From the NCBI GenBank assembly GCA_019448385.1, contig JAGTXO010000006.1, positions 248,001 to 312,000 of the forward strand: DNA of 64,000 nt, read 5' to 3'. Under the pieces are notes generated by a model. It was not told where the DNA came from. It did no database searches and was given only the letters and a program-made list of their open reading frames with translations. Source of the stretch: Diacronema lutheri. Lineage: Eukaryota > Haptophyta > Pavlovophyceae > Pavlovales > Pavlovaceae. This document shows positions 33,328 through 42,821 of this stretch, piece by piece (the stretch's first letter is position 1; each line of letters opens with the position of its first letter). The translations under genes were made by a program, and so were the position numbers.

Positions 33328-36006
33328 ATGCCAAACCTGATCGAGCATCTGAACAAGGCTGGGCATGTCGCAGAGCTGCTCACGTGCAACGCGGACACGA
33401 TGAAGTCGCGGCTCGTGCATATCGCCAAGCTGCGCCACGAGCGCAGTAACCGCGAATTGGGCGATGCTGCGCCAGCATTTAACGAGAACGACTGGGTCTT
33501 CCCGACCCTTGACCCGGCCAAGACGTACGTCGTTGGCTTCAACTTCATCCCCAAGCACGTGAAGGAGGTTTACGATGAGCACTTTGCGCAAGCGGGCTTT
33601 GAAGTAATCTTTGTTGATGCTGCGCACTTACGGCGGGGCCCTGGCCACGGTCACAAAGGAGGTGTGTGCTGCGTGCTTTCGCCTGTGGGGCAAGCCAGCC
33701 ACTCAATCCCATCTGCGTGTCCGCTGCGCGCGCACTCAACTCATAGGGACTATCTTTGTGATCACCACGGTCAATGCCAACCGGAACATTGTCGCGCTGG
33801 CTTACTCGTTCAGGTTTGACACGGAGAACCAGGGCGCGTGGGAGGACATGTTCGCTTTCGCCAAGACGCACTACCCCACGCTTAACACGCCGAAGGGGGT
33901 AAGCCCCTCTGACGGTGACAAGGGCATCTCGAACGCGCACCGCAAGGTCTTTCCGTTGCGGGGTAAGTTCCGGTGCTACGAGCACAAGAAGCTGAACATC
34001 TTGCAGCACTCGAGCTTGACTTCCAGGGTGCGTGGAGAGGCGCTGCGGGCATACAGGCTCTGCATCGAGGCAAAGACCGACCGTGACTTTGATGCGGCAT
34101 GGGCCTGCATGCCAGACGAGGCGCGCGGCCACTTTCCGCAGGCGCAGTGGCCAGAGTTCTTCCCGATCATGTGCAAGCACAGCCTGCACGGATGGTTCAC
34201 GTCTTCGGTCGCGGAGTCCGAGAACAACGCGCTGGCGACAGCGCGCTCGCAGGATCCGTTTGACGCCCTCCTCACGATCGTCGAGCAGTCCGCCGAACGC
34301 CTGGCCAAGCAGCAAACTTTGGCGATCGATCATGCAGCAGAGCGCGACCTCGTCATGCCTGGACTTCCGCCCGCAGTGGTCAAGCTGCTCGAACCGGTCA
34401 CGCGGCTTGCGGACTCGATGTCGACGGCCAGGACACAGAAGGTGGGCGGAGCGAACCACGTCTACAACGTCGGTCGGCTGAGCCAGGCCGATGAGGTACG
34501 TGCAGTCGTGCACGTTCCGCGGAGAGCGCGCGACGCGTAGTCGGCTGACCCTGCTCACGGCATGTGGCGGACGCGCGTTATGTGTGTGTGCGCGCGCGCA
34601 CGCGCGTTGTGTGTGTGTGTGCGCGTGCACACACGTATCTGGTTCGATCACGTGTGGTGCTGCGACGCCCCTCTCCTGCTGTCCTCACTTGGCTGTGCTG
34701 CGCTGCCTGATCAGTTTCGGACGGTTGCGCTCAGGGCGTACGCGTGCTGCCCCCTCCTCAAGCTCAAGGTGTACCCGTGCCACCACTTTTGCCACGTGTG
34801 CAGCGTTGCTAAGCTGAGGGTGTGCGACTTCGCGCCGCTATGCCACACCGAGGCAACCTGGCGCAAGCAGCTCGGCTTGTCGGCGCTACCGGCACCTGCC
34901 GCGGGTGGCGGGCAGCGCCAGCTCGCCGACAACGTGCGAAAGCAGCGCTGCCCACTGCCTGACGTGGCTGCGGTGCCCTCGGAGTCTCCGAAGGGGCCGC
35001 ACCTGCAGCTCGTGATCGCCGTCCGTCCCGGCACGTGCAGCGCCTGCGCGCGCCCCCTCCGCGCGAGCGAGCTCTCAGCGCGCTGCGCGCCATCTCACGG
35101 GCTACGGCCTCCGTCTGATCTGCTGGTGCCGCCTCCCTCCCTGTGTCGTGCATCCCTGTGCTCTCTACAGTCGCCGGACGACCACCCGCGGGTGCCGACG
35201 CGCGCTTCCGCAGAGGCACGGAGTGCCCGCCGACCGCCAAACCACTTCCCTCGCACGAGCGACGCCCGGCGTACGCGCCTGGCCGTGGCGGGCGACCGCG
35301 CGCGCGCCCCTCCGGCCCGATTGGTAAGCTGGACGCAAACTTTCCCGGGCACGATGCTGCTGCTGCGCTCCGAGCTGCGGCGACTCCTGCGCACAGGTTT
35401 GCAAAGGAATGCGCGTCGTTTAAGCCAGGTGACAACTCGCTCGCCATGATCGACGGCTACAACCAACGGGACGCGTCTACGCCCTCCGGGCACAAGTGGT
35501 GCTGCGCGTGCTATGCTGGAGCGCGTGCGAAGGACGGCGCGAGCGACGCAGACGTGGCAGCTGTGGAGAAGTCCAAGGTGTCTGGACGGCACCTGTGCCG
35601 GGGATGGCGCTGCTTTATCCACACGGCCATCCTCTGCGACAAGGTCTGCAACGGCGAGGGCGAAGGCGACTACCTGTGCGGCCACTGCTTTGCTGTGGCC
35701 GGCTCGCCGGCGCCGGCGCCCCCTCCGGCGGGCGGCGAGGAGGACTGGGAGGAGTACGATGATTCGTCTGAAGACGTTCCCAAAAAGCGGCGCAAGACAA
35801 GCATGGGCGCGCAGCAGCAGCCGCATGGCGAGGTGAACGCGCGGAAGCAGAACTGCTGCAAGCAGTGCGGGAGGCCCGGGCACAACAAGAGGAGCTGCCC
35901 GGAGCTCAAGCAGCAGAGAGCTAAGCGAGTTCAGCTGCGCGTCAAAAAGTACGGAATGACACGTCGAAAAGTACGGCGCCTCCGTACTTTTCGACGAAGT
36001 GTCTAA
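33328..36006 (+). CDS. MULE transposase (exons; SWIM and CCHC zinc fingers)
   Basis: The first ATG in the coding frame is 33328, though the frame is open from about 33230. DDE-core features: VIFVDAAHLRRG (first Asp), an 85-base intron 33662-33746 (GTGTGT...CATAG) rejoining to GTIFVITTVNANRNIVALAY, then SPSDGDKGISNAHRKVFP (second Asp) and CYEHKKLNI. The helical part HGWFTSSVAESENNALATAR is typical of MULE transposases. After a second intron starting at the donor GTACGT (34496) come the SWIM-like LLKLKVYPCHHFCHVC and, in the last exon, an acidic linker and the CCHC knuckle CKQCGRPGHNKRSCPE. Borders of the introns between 34500 and 35400 were not fully resolved. It cuts and pastes the element by binding the terminal repeats. 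Confidence 0.8.
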
Positions 36007-36098
36007 AAGTACGGAGGCAAAGTATGAAACGTCGAAAAGTACGGAGCTCCCTAGTATTTTTCTTGCTCGCGCGGGGGACCGTCGTCCGAGAGAACTAG

Positions 36099-37217
36099 AT
36101 GTGGCGGCGCGCGTCGGCCGGCGCCGGCGCCGTGGCTGTGGCCATTGGCCTCGTGGCCGCGCTCCGGCCGCACCTGTTGCTCAAGGTCCCACGCTACGGC
36201 TTCGTGCTTTGGGCGATGGCCGGCCAAAGGCTCCCGCCTTTCCTGTCGTTCGACGCGTTCGCCGGCGACGAGCACCGGACGTGGCTGCGAGACGGCGACC
36301 TGGTCGTGGCGGTCGCCGCAAAGTCGGGCACGACGTGGATGCTTTACTGCTCGCACCAGATCCGCACCAAGGCGTCCGACGAGTTTGACTTCGGCGACGT
36401 CTCCTACTCGACGCCGTGGCCCGAGATGCTGCAAGCGCCGGGGCAAACCTGGGAGGCGATGAAGGCGCTCCTCAACTCAACGGTGCTGCCGGACGGCACG
36501 CGACTCAAGGACTACTGGGACCACCCCAAGTTCCCGTTCCGCATCTTCAAGAGCCATGCGTACCCGCGCGATGCGGGCGGCACGCTGCCCGTGCGCGAGC
36601 GGCCGCGCGTGCGCTACCTGGCGATGGTGCGCAACCATCTCGACCAGCTCGCGTCCTTTGCCCCCTTCTTTGACCAGCACACCGACGCGTACCGCGCCGA
36701 GTGGGGCGGCTTCCCGCCCAGGGCGTCGGGTGACGCGCACGAAGTGGCCGAGCAGCTGCTGCGGCACATGCAGCCCGGCGGCGCGATGGCTGACCTGGTG
36801 CTGCCGTACGTGAAGGGCTGGTGGCGCGCGCGTCGCGAGCCCAACGTCCTGCTGTTGCATTACGCCGACGCACTCAACGACCTGCCTGGTACCGTGCGCG
36901 CGCTCGCCGCCTTCTTGGGCGTTGCGCTGAGCGACGCGGAGTTTGCGCGCGTGACACACCGCTGCTCGATGGAGCACATGCGCACGGTCTCACGGCAATT
37001 TTTGTACCAGCAGCCGCTCAACGCGCGGCATGTGCACGCGCTCGAGGACCGGGCGATTGTCCGGCGCGGCGCGCTTGGCGACGGCGATGCGGTGCTCAAT
37101 GGCGAGCAGAAGGTGCGCTGGCGCGCGGTCGAGGAGGCAGGATACGCGGACGAGCCCGGGCTGGTCGAGTGGGTGCGCGACGGCCGGGCCGGCACCAGCG
37201 CGGGCGCCCGTGCGTGA
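36099..37217 (+). CDS. PAPS-dependent sulfotransferase (Sulfotransfer_1), membrane-anchored
   Basis: 372 residues. A short N-terminal hydrophobic helix (AGAVAVAIGLVAALRPHLLL) suggests a Golgi signal anchor. The 5'-phosphosulfate loop VAAKSGTTWMLY lies at about residues 73-83, and the 3'-phosphate region RYLAMVRNHLDQLASF near 170. A conserved ending (FARVTHRCSMEHMRTVSRQF, then WRAVEEAGYADEPGLVEWVR) corresponds to the usual C-terminal motif, although the typical RKGxxGDWK is reduced. It transfers sulfate from PAPS to an alcohol or amine acceptor, which cannot be named. The MULE right end lies 47 bp upstream, so the gene now has a transposon-derived upstream region. Confidence 0.9.
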   Translation: MWRRASAGAGAVAVAIGLVAALRPHLLLKVPRYGFVLWAMAGQRLPPFLSFDAFAGDEHRTWLRDGDLVVAVAAKSGTTWMLYCSHQIRTKASDEFDFGDVSYSTPWPEMLQAPGQTWEAMKALLNSTVLPDGTRLKDYWDHPKFPFRIFKSHAYPRDAGGTLPVRERPRVRYLAMVRNHLDQLASFAPFFDQHTDAYRAEWGGFPPRASGDAHEVAEQLLRHMQPGGAMADLVLPYVKGWWRARREPNVLLLHYADALNDLPGTVRALAAFLGVALSDAEFARVTHRCSMEHMRTVSRQFLYQQPLNARHVHALEDRAIVRRGALGDGDAVLNGEQKVRWRAVEEAGYADEPGLVEWVRDGRAGTSAGARA

Positions 37218-37278
37218 GGAAGGAGGATGCGAGCACTGCTTCCCCCCGGCCCTCCCCCCAAAAAGAAAATTCGTAGCG

Positions 37279-38006
37279 ATGGCGTCGACGCGCGCCGGGC
37301 AAGATGCAAGCGCCAACGTCGAGGAGCGGATGCTGCTCGCGCCGTCGCCCGAGGAGCAGCGGCGGCTGGACGAAAACCGCAAGCGGCGTGACGTGCAGAG
37401 TCAGAAAATGTCCGAGCTGCTCCTCAAAGGCTGGAAGATGCTCGGTGCGCCGCGGCGCGACACGCGCACACACAGACGCTCGCGCGCGCGGCGCGCGCGC
37501 GCGGCGCGCGCGAGCGCTACCCGACCGCGCGCGCGACGCGGCGCGGCCCTGCGACTCGGCGCGCAGGCGAGCATTGTCCCGAGACGGGCGAGGTGCCGCT
37601 GATGCAGCAGCCGAAATCCGGCCGCAAGTTCTCCGTCGCGATCGGCAAGTTTATTGACGAGCTCGACCGGTGCGAGGAGCAGCCGGCGCCCGCCGCTCCG
37701 ACCGCGCCTTCTCCGACGCCGGACGTGCCACGCGTCGGCGTGGCCGCGCAGCCACCGTCGCTTCCGGCGCCCGCGCCGCCGCCGCCGCCGACGGTCGCGC
37801 GCGTGCCCGCCGCCGCGCCCGGCGCGCCATCGTCCGTTGCGTCGGCGCTCGATTCGGCGGCCGACGAGGTGACCGCCAAGCTGCAAACGTACAGCGCGCA
37901 GCTTGCTGGCCTCGGCCCTCTCGACGCGCAACTCGTGCTCGCGCTGATCGGCGAGTGTGCGCGCGCGCTCCGCGACCTGAACGCAGCGAGGGCGACGGCC
38001 CAATGA
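37279..38006 (+). CDS. ZNRD2/SSSCA1-like protein (Sjogren syndrome/scleroderma autoantigen 1 family)
   Basis: Exons 37279-37444 and 37567-38006 encode 201 residues. The family core KMSELLLKGWKMLGEHCPET with GEVPLMQQPKSGRKFSV is rebuilt only when the 122-base intron (GTGCGC...CGCAG, phase 1) is removed, which confirms the model. The usual zinc ribbon has CxxC pairs; here one Cys (HCPETG) is visible and the second pair appears replaced, so zinc binding is doubtful. A Pro/Ala-rich linker and a C-terminal helix (VTAKLQTYSAQLAGLGPLDA, LALIGECARALRDLNAA) follow. Function in animals is poorly known (centromere or tankyrase association). Confidence 0.85.
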
Positions 38007-38696
38007 GGGCCGCAGAGCGCCTCGAGCGCATGTGCGCCAACGGGCTTTCGCGCCTCCGGTCCGGTCGCCACGCGGGCAGGACGGGTGGATGGTGGCATGA
38101 CGGCTTCTCCACAAACATGCATGGCGTAGATTGTTGTCGGTAGCGCCCGGGGCGGGCGGGGGGGGGGGGGGGGGGGGGGGGGACGTGGCGCGGTCGTGGG
38201 GGTGTTTGGCAAGGGCAGTGCAAGGCTTGCAGAGCGCAAGCTGCACCCCCGCCTTGACCTGAGCGCGACGGCGGCCGCGGCACACGCGAAGCAGCTGCTC
38301 ATCTCGCGCATCGGCACGACGATGGCGCGCGGCCACGCGCTGTTCATCCTCGCGCGCCTGCATTTCGCTGTTCATCCTCGCGCGCCTTCCTCGCGCGCCT
38401 GCATTTCGCTGTTCATCCTCGCGCGCCTGCATTTCGCTGTTCATCCTCGCGCGCCTGCATTTCGCCGCTCCGCTCACCGCGCTGCGCGCGACATCTTCTC
38501 CATGCGCTTGCTCGACGTGGCGCTCGCGGCGCGGAGGGCCGGCTGTTTGCGGTGAGAGCGGGGAAGGTGGACTCCAGAGCGGGGCGGGGGGGGGGGGGGG
38601 GGGGGGGGGGTCGCGGGCTCATGCGACGACGCGACGCTTGACGTTGGGTGGGGAGGGGGGGGGGGTTGGGGGCCCACTCGCGCGGCCTTCCTCAAG
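38007..38696. other. 690 bp convergent spacer: two G25 runs and a 28 bp minisatellite
   Basis: This separates the stops of the ZNRD2-like and the membrane-protein genes. It contains G25 at 38158-38182, G25 at 38586-38610, another G-rich patch near 38650, and four copies of a 28 bp unit (GCTGTTCATCCTCGCGCGCC + TGCATTTC) at 38339-38463, the second copy lengthened by an internal 13 bp duplication. Open frames here are repeat artefacts. Confidence 0.8.
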
Positions 38697-39914
38697 TCAC
38701 AGCAGCAGCGCGTTGATTCGCCGCCGGCTCGCCGCATGGACAGCCGCCGACGCGGCGAGCAGCCCGCCGCCGACGGCGGGCAGGTTGGCCACGTAGCGTG
38801 CGCCACCGACGCACGCGGCCGCGTTGAGCGCGATCGAGAGCGGGAAGGAGAGCGCGACGATCTCGAACGCGAGCTCGGCGTCGTATCCGAGGCCCGCGCG
38901 CGCCGCGCGGTCGATGTGCCCGAGCGCGATGAGCGAGCTCGCCGCCTGCGACAAGAGGACGGCCGCGAGCCGCGCGCTTTCGTCGCGCACGCGCGCCACG
39001 CGAAAAAATGCCGCGGCGCCGAGCGCGACAAGCCCGTGCCGCGCGAGCAGCAGCGCCAGAACGAGCGGTCGGCGCGCGCCCGCAACGTGCCAGCGCACGC
39101 CGACGAGCAGGAAGAGCACGGGCGCCTGCGCGCTCGCAAGCGAACGCACGGCCGCGCCGACAAAGCTGAGCCCCTCGAGCCGCACGCCGCATGCCGCCAG
39201 CGCCAGCCCGGCAACAATCGCGGCGTTGAGCGGGTCGGCGAGCGCACCGCGCGCGTGCGCGCCGCGCGCGCGCATCGCCACGCGCGCGGCCGGCTCGGCG
39301 CGCAGCGCGAGCACGAGCGGCAGCAGCAGCAGCGCGTACGCCTTGTTGGGCAGGTCAGCGAGCGCGGCGTGGCCCGTCCGCTCGGTGCCCGCAAACTCGC
39401 GGATGAAGGCAAACGACGAGACGGCGGGCGACATCGTGCCAAGTTGCACGGACGCCGTGCGTCGTGCCGCCGCGCGTGCCGCGCCGCCGCCGCCTCCGAG
39501 CAGCGCGCGCGCCGCGACATGTGCTGCCGCGAACTGCCAGAGCACGAGCGCGCCGCCTGCGGCGCAGTACCGCGCGAGGTCACGCGACGCCTCCGTCGCC
39601 GCGAGCGAGGCGAGCACGAGCGCGGGCACGAGCGCGCGCAGCAGCAGGTCGGTGAGCGCGCGGCCGTCCAGCCGCTCGCGCGTGAGCGCGCCGAACGCCG
39701 CGATCGTGCCGAGCTCAAGGCACTTTTGCACGGGCGCGCGCGAAAGCGCCTCGCGCGCGGCGCCGAGCGCGCCGGCGGCTGCGAGCGCGGGCGTGTTAGC
39801 GCCACCTCGCGCGCGGAGCGCCGCGCCGCGCGGCGCGGCGCGAGCCGGCACCGCGCAGAGGAGGAGTGCGGCGAGCGCTGCGCGGCGGGCCGCCGTCGGG
39901 CCTGCGCACAGCAT
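38697..39914 (-). CDS. Multi-pass membrane protein, transporter-like, probably organelle-targeted
   Basis: The ATG at 39914 is chosen over 39980 because it opens a signal/transit-like start (MLCAGPTAARRAALAALLLC, AVPARAAPRGAALRARGG). The protein has 405 residues and about ten hydrophobic helices, for example ALVPALVLASLAATEASRDL, AYALLLLPLVLALRAEPAAR, LNAAIVAGLALAACGVRLEG and PLSIALNAAACVGGARYVAN. A central polar stretch, MSPAVSSFAFIREFAGTERT with GHAALADLPNKAYALLL, is weakly like the auxin-efflux-carrier/bile-acid symporter fold, but this is not certain. The substrate is unknown. Confidence 0.65.
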   Translation of the reverse strand: MLCAGPTAARRAALAALLLCAVPARAAPRGAALRARGGANTPALAAAGALGAAREALSRAPVQKCLELGTIAAFGALTRERLDGRALTDLLLRALVPALVLASLAATEASRDLARYCAAGGALVLWQFAAAHVAARALLGGGGGAARAAARRTASVQLGTMSPAVSSFAFIREFAGTERTGHAALADLPNKAYALLLLPLVLALRAEPAARVAMRARGAHARGALADPLNAAIVAGLALAACGVRLEGLSFVGAAVRSLASAQAPVLFLLVGVRWHVAGARRPLVLALLLARHGLVALGAAAFFRVARVRDESARLAAVLLSQAASSLIALGHIDRAARAGLGYDAELAFEIVALSFPLSIALNAAACVGGARYVANLPAVGGGLLAASAAVHAASRRRINALLL

Positions 39915-40019
39915 TTGGAGACTCCTTTTCGCGGGCAGCTGGTGCAAGGGAGGCCCTGGTCCCTTTTCGGCCGATGGCACAAAAGAATACGCTGATTTTC
40001 ACAATATGACATTCTCACC

Positions 40020-40094
40020 GTCGCTGTGGTCTAGTTGGTTCATGACGTCCGCTTGACACGCGGAAGGTCCGCAGTTCGATCCTGTGTGGCGATA
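40020..40094 (+). tRNA. trnV-GAC: tRNA-Val (anticodon GAC)
   Basis: The 75 bases fold into a full cloverleaf. Acceptor GTCGCTG pairs with TGGCGAT (with G-T pairs), discriminator A. The D arm is GTC...GAC around TAGTTGGTTCAT. The anticodon arm is TCCGC-TTGACAC-GCGGA with anticodon GAC, the variable loop AGGTC, and the T arm CGCAG-TTCGATC-CTGTG. Internal A box (TGGTCTAGTTGG) and B box (AGTTCGATCC) are present. It is intronless, and CCA is not encoded, as expected for a nuclear gene. A T6 terminator follows at 40101-40106. Confidence 0.95.
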
Positions 40095-40100
40095 GGTTGG

Positions 40101-40106
40101 TTTTTT
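40101..40106 (+). terminator. RNA polymerase III T6 terminator of tRNA-Val
   Basis: TTTTTT begins seven bases after the tRNA 3' end, followed by a second short T run (CTTTTG). The next 470 bases (to 40579) hold no supported gene. Confidence 0.85.
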
Positions 40107-40579
40107 GCTTTTGCCGCTCACGGCTCCAATTGGATGACGCCCGCCAAGGCCTCGCGCGGTGCCGACACAGGGAGAGTGGAGAAACCTGCACGTTGAGACG
40201 CCTTCGCGTGGCGTGCTCGACGCGCGAACGGCGATTGGCTTTTCCCTCCCTCCCTCTCCTCCGACGCACTCACTGGCCGCGCTTCCCCCCTGCTTCAGTG
40301 CTTCTCCCCGTGCCGCGCCAAGGCCGCACAAGGTCGGCAAGGCAGTCGGCGGCGCTCGGCCCGGTGCGCTCGGCTTTCCCTCTGCGGCAGGCGCGGCAGG
40401 CCCGGCGCCTGGGCAGGGCAGCCTCTCGCGTTCGAAGAGGCAGCCAGGGCGCGCGGCGCCATTCGCTTCCCGCCGTTTGGAACGTCCACAACTGCCCGTC
40501 GGCACGTGGCCGGCGCGCTCGGCGTAGCGCACGAGCAGGCAAGTGCGCTTTCCCTCCGCCACCGCCAGGCCGCCGCGCC

Positions 40580-40957
40580 CTAGCGCGCCTTTGGCGGCTT
40601 TGCCGCGCCGCCACGGCCCGCTTCGGCGCGCGCCTTTTGCGCGGCGAGCCTGCGCTGCTTCACGGCGCCCTGCTTGAAGGCCTTGGCCTCGGCCACCTTT
40701 TTGAAGACGGGCGCGTTCTTCAAGATGTCGGGCATCACGATGAAGCGCACCTGCGAGCCGCGCAGGAAGCACGCGGAGAGCGTCGTCACCTTGCCGTCCT
40801 TGGCGGTGCGCGTCACGCTGCTCATCTGGCAGTTCATGTTGTCCTCCGCCTCATCGAGCTTGCCGCGGTAGACTTCACCCGACTTGAGCTCGACGGTCAC
40901 CGTGTGCCCCTCGGCCTCGTGCAGGATCTTGATGGGCACGCCCACCTTCTCCGGCAT
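40580..40957 (-). CDS. SNRPD3: Small nuclear ribonucleoprotein SmD3
   Basis: 125 residues from the ATG at 40957. The Sm1 motif ([39 protein letters not shown]) and the Sm2 motif ([26 protein letters not shown]) are nearly identical to SmD3 of animals and plants, which binds the uridine-rich Sm site in the heptameric core of U1, U2, U4 and U5 snRNPs. The basic tail is Lys/Ala/Gly-rich rather than the long RG repeat of animals. It is divergent from the kinesin gene, with 95 bp between starts, hence a likely shared promoter. Confidence 0.96.
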   Translation of the reverse strand: MPEKVGVPIKILHEAEGHTVTVELKSGEVYRGKLDEAEDNMNCQMSSVTRTAKDGKVTTLSACFLRGSQVRFIVMPDILKNAPVFKKVAEAKAFKQGAVKQRRLAAQKARAEAGRGGAAKPPKAR

Positions 40958-41052
40958 CGCGCCGGGGAAGCCCCTCCTCACTTTGCGCGCGCTCGTCCGG
41001 ACGGCGCTTGGTCCGGACGCGCCGAAACCGCTCCGCGCGTGTTCAAACAAGA

Positions 41053-42788
41053 ATGGCCGCGCCGACAACGTCCGTCGCGGACGAGGTGATCCGCGCGCTC
41101 AACTTCTCGCCGGCAGCTCCGAGGGACGCGTCTGGCCGGCCGACCCCCGCGCTTGGCGTGCGCGTGCTGCCGCCGCCGATGCCACCGCCGCCGCCGCCGC
41201 CGTTGCTGCAGTCACCGGCCGACGTGCTGCGCGTGTACGTGCGCGTACGGCCAACGCCGCCCGAAGAGGAGCACTGTGTGCACATCGTCTCGGAGACGGA
41301 GCTGCTCTTCAGCAGGCCGGCGCCGCAGACTGGCGTCACGCCCGACGGCGCGGGCGAGCGGTACGGCTTTACGCGCGCGTTCGGCCCGCGCACGGCGAAC
41401 GACGAGCTCTTCCGCGAGACGACAGAGCCGCTGGTGCGCGGCCTTTTCCAGCGGCGCGACGCGCTGCTCTTTGCGTACGGCGTGACCAACGCGGGCAAGA
41501 CGTACACAATTCAGGGCTCGCGCGACGACGCGGGCGTCGTGCCGCGCGCACTCGCGCTCGTCTTCGACGCGCTCGACGAGGTCAGCACGCGGCGCGCGAC
41601 GCAGTCGGAGCGCTCGCTCGAAGCGTGCCGCCTCGACACGCTGGGCGTGGAAGTGGACCTGCGCGACGAATGCCGCGTCGTCCTCTCGTACCTCGAGGTG
41701 TACAACGAGAACGTCTACGACCTGCTCGCCGACCAGCTGTCGGGGCTACACGTGCAGCGTGCTGCGCTCAAGACAAAGGAGGACGGCACCGGCCGCACCT
41801 TCGTGCCTGGCCTCAAGGAGATCCAGGTGTCGTCGCACGAGGAGGCGCGCGCGGTCGTGCAGTACGGCGCGCAGCAGCGCCAGGTCGCGCAGACCCGCCT
41901 CAACTCCGACTCGTCCCGCTCGCACGCGATCCTGACGGTGCAACTCTGCCGAGCGAGCGGTGCCGTTTCGCGGCTGTGCGTCGTCGACCTGGCGGGCGCG
42001 GAGCGCACGGCGCGCACGCAGACGGGCGGTGCGCGGCTCAAGGAGGCGTCCAAGATCAACGCGTCGCTGCTCACCCTCGGCCGCTGCATGGAGGTGCTGC
42101 GCGCGAACGCGGCGGCGCGCGCGCGCGGCGCGCCCGCACGGCCCGTGCCGTTCCGCGACTCGAAGATCACGCGGCTGTTGCACGACTACTTTGTCGCGGG
42201 CGAGGGCACGATGAGCATGATCGTCGCCGTCCATCCGGGCATTGCGGACGCTGACGAGACCGCGCACACGCTCCGCTTCTCCGCCGTCGCGCGCGAGGTG
42301 CACGCGATGGAGGCGCGCGCGCCAGCGCCCGGCCGCACGGGCGCAGCGCGCCGGCCTACGACGGCGCCGGCGGCGGCGACGGCGGAGGGCGGCGAGGGGG
42401 ATGAGGACGAGCTCGAGCCCGACGCGTTCGCCGACGAGCGCGCCGCCGACCACGACGAGCTGCACGCGCAGTTACGCACGATGCGTCGGCGGCTGGTTGC
42501 GACCGAGCAGCGCTGCCTAGCGATGGAGGCCGAGATCCGCGACGAGGTGGCGGCGGAGATGTCGGCGCGGCTGGCGGAGATGGAGCAGGTGTACCGCGAG
42601 CGCCTTGACGGCGCCGGCGCCGAGGAGCGCCACCTCGAGAAGCTTGGCCTGTACAAGGCGCACTCGGCGCGCAAGGCCGAGCGTGACGCCACCGCCTCCC
42701 ACCTGCAGGCGAGGCGCGGCAGCGGTGGGGATGCGAGGATGCGGGTGGGGCAGGAAGGAGGGTGGAAGGGAGCAGCGCCACACACACG

Positions 42789-42821
<33 letters not shown>

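Larger units (their letters stand above)
31986..36051 (+). mobile_element. 4,066 bp MULE (Mutator-like DNA transposon) with transposase
   Basis: Terminal inverted repeats start GGGAGTTCCGTACTTTTCGA and match over 47 bp with two differences. The 9 bp target duplication TAGTATTTT is perfect (31977-31985 and 36052-36060). It encodes a MULE transposase with SWIM and CCHC zinc fingers on the plus strand. Unlike the small copy, its left terminal repeat is interrupted after 32032 by about 1.1 kb containing a 189 bp x 4 array, flanked by two copies of GTACTTTT (32025-32032 and 33144-33151). The sequence next to the left end of the small copy resumes at 33144. Perfect duplications and near-identical ends suggest recent insertion. 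Before insertion the divergent MRM2 and sulfotransferase starts were only about 54 bp apart. Confidence 0.95.

Noticed and set aside
33600-34000. Idea that the MULE transposase lacks its second catalytic Asp (VNANR in place of a DxN motif)
   Set aside because: The second catalytic Asp of MULEs is more likely the one in SPSDGDKG, which is present, so loss of activity cannot be claimed.
38196-38555. Short plus ORF over the 28 bp minisatellite
   Set aside because: Composed mostly of repeat translation; no start context or domain.
40020-40094. tRNA-Asp reading
   Set aside because: The anticodon loop TTGACAC gives GAC, which decodes valine; Asp would need GTC in that position.
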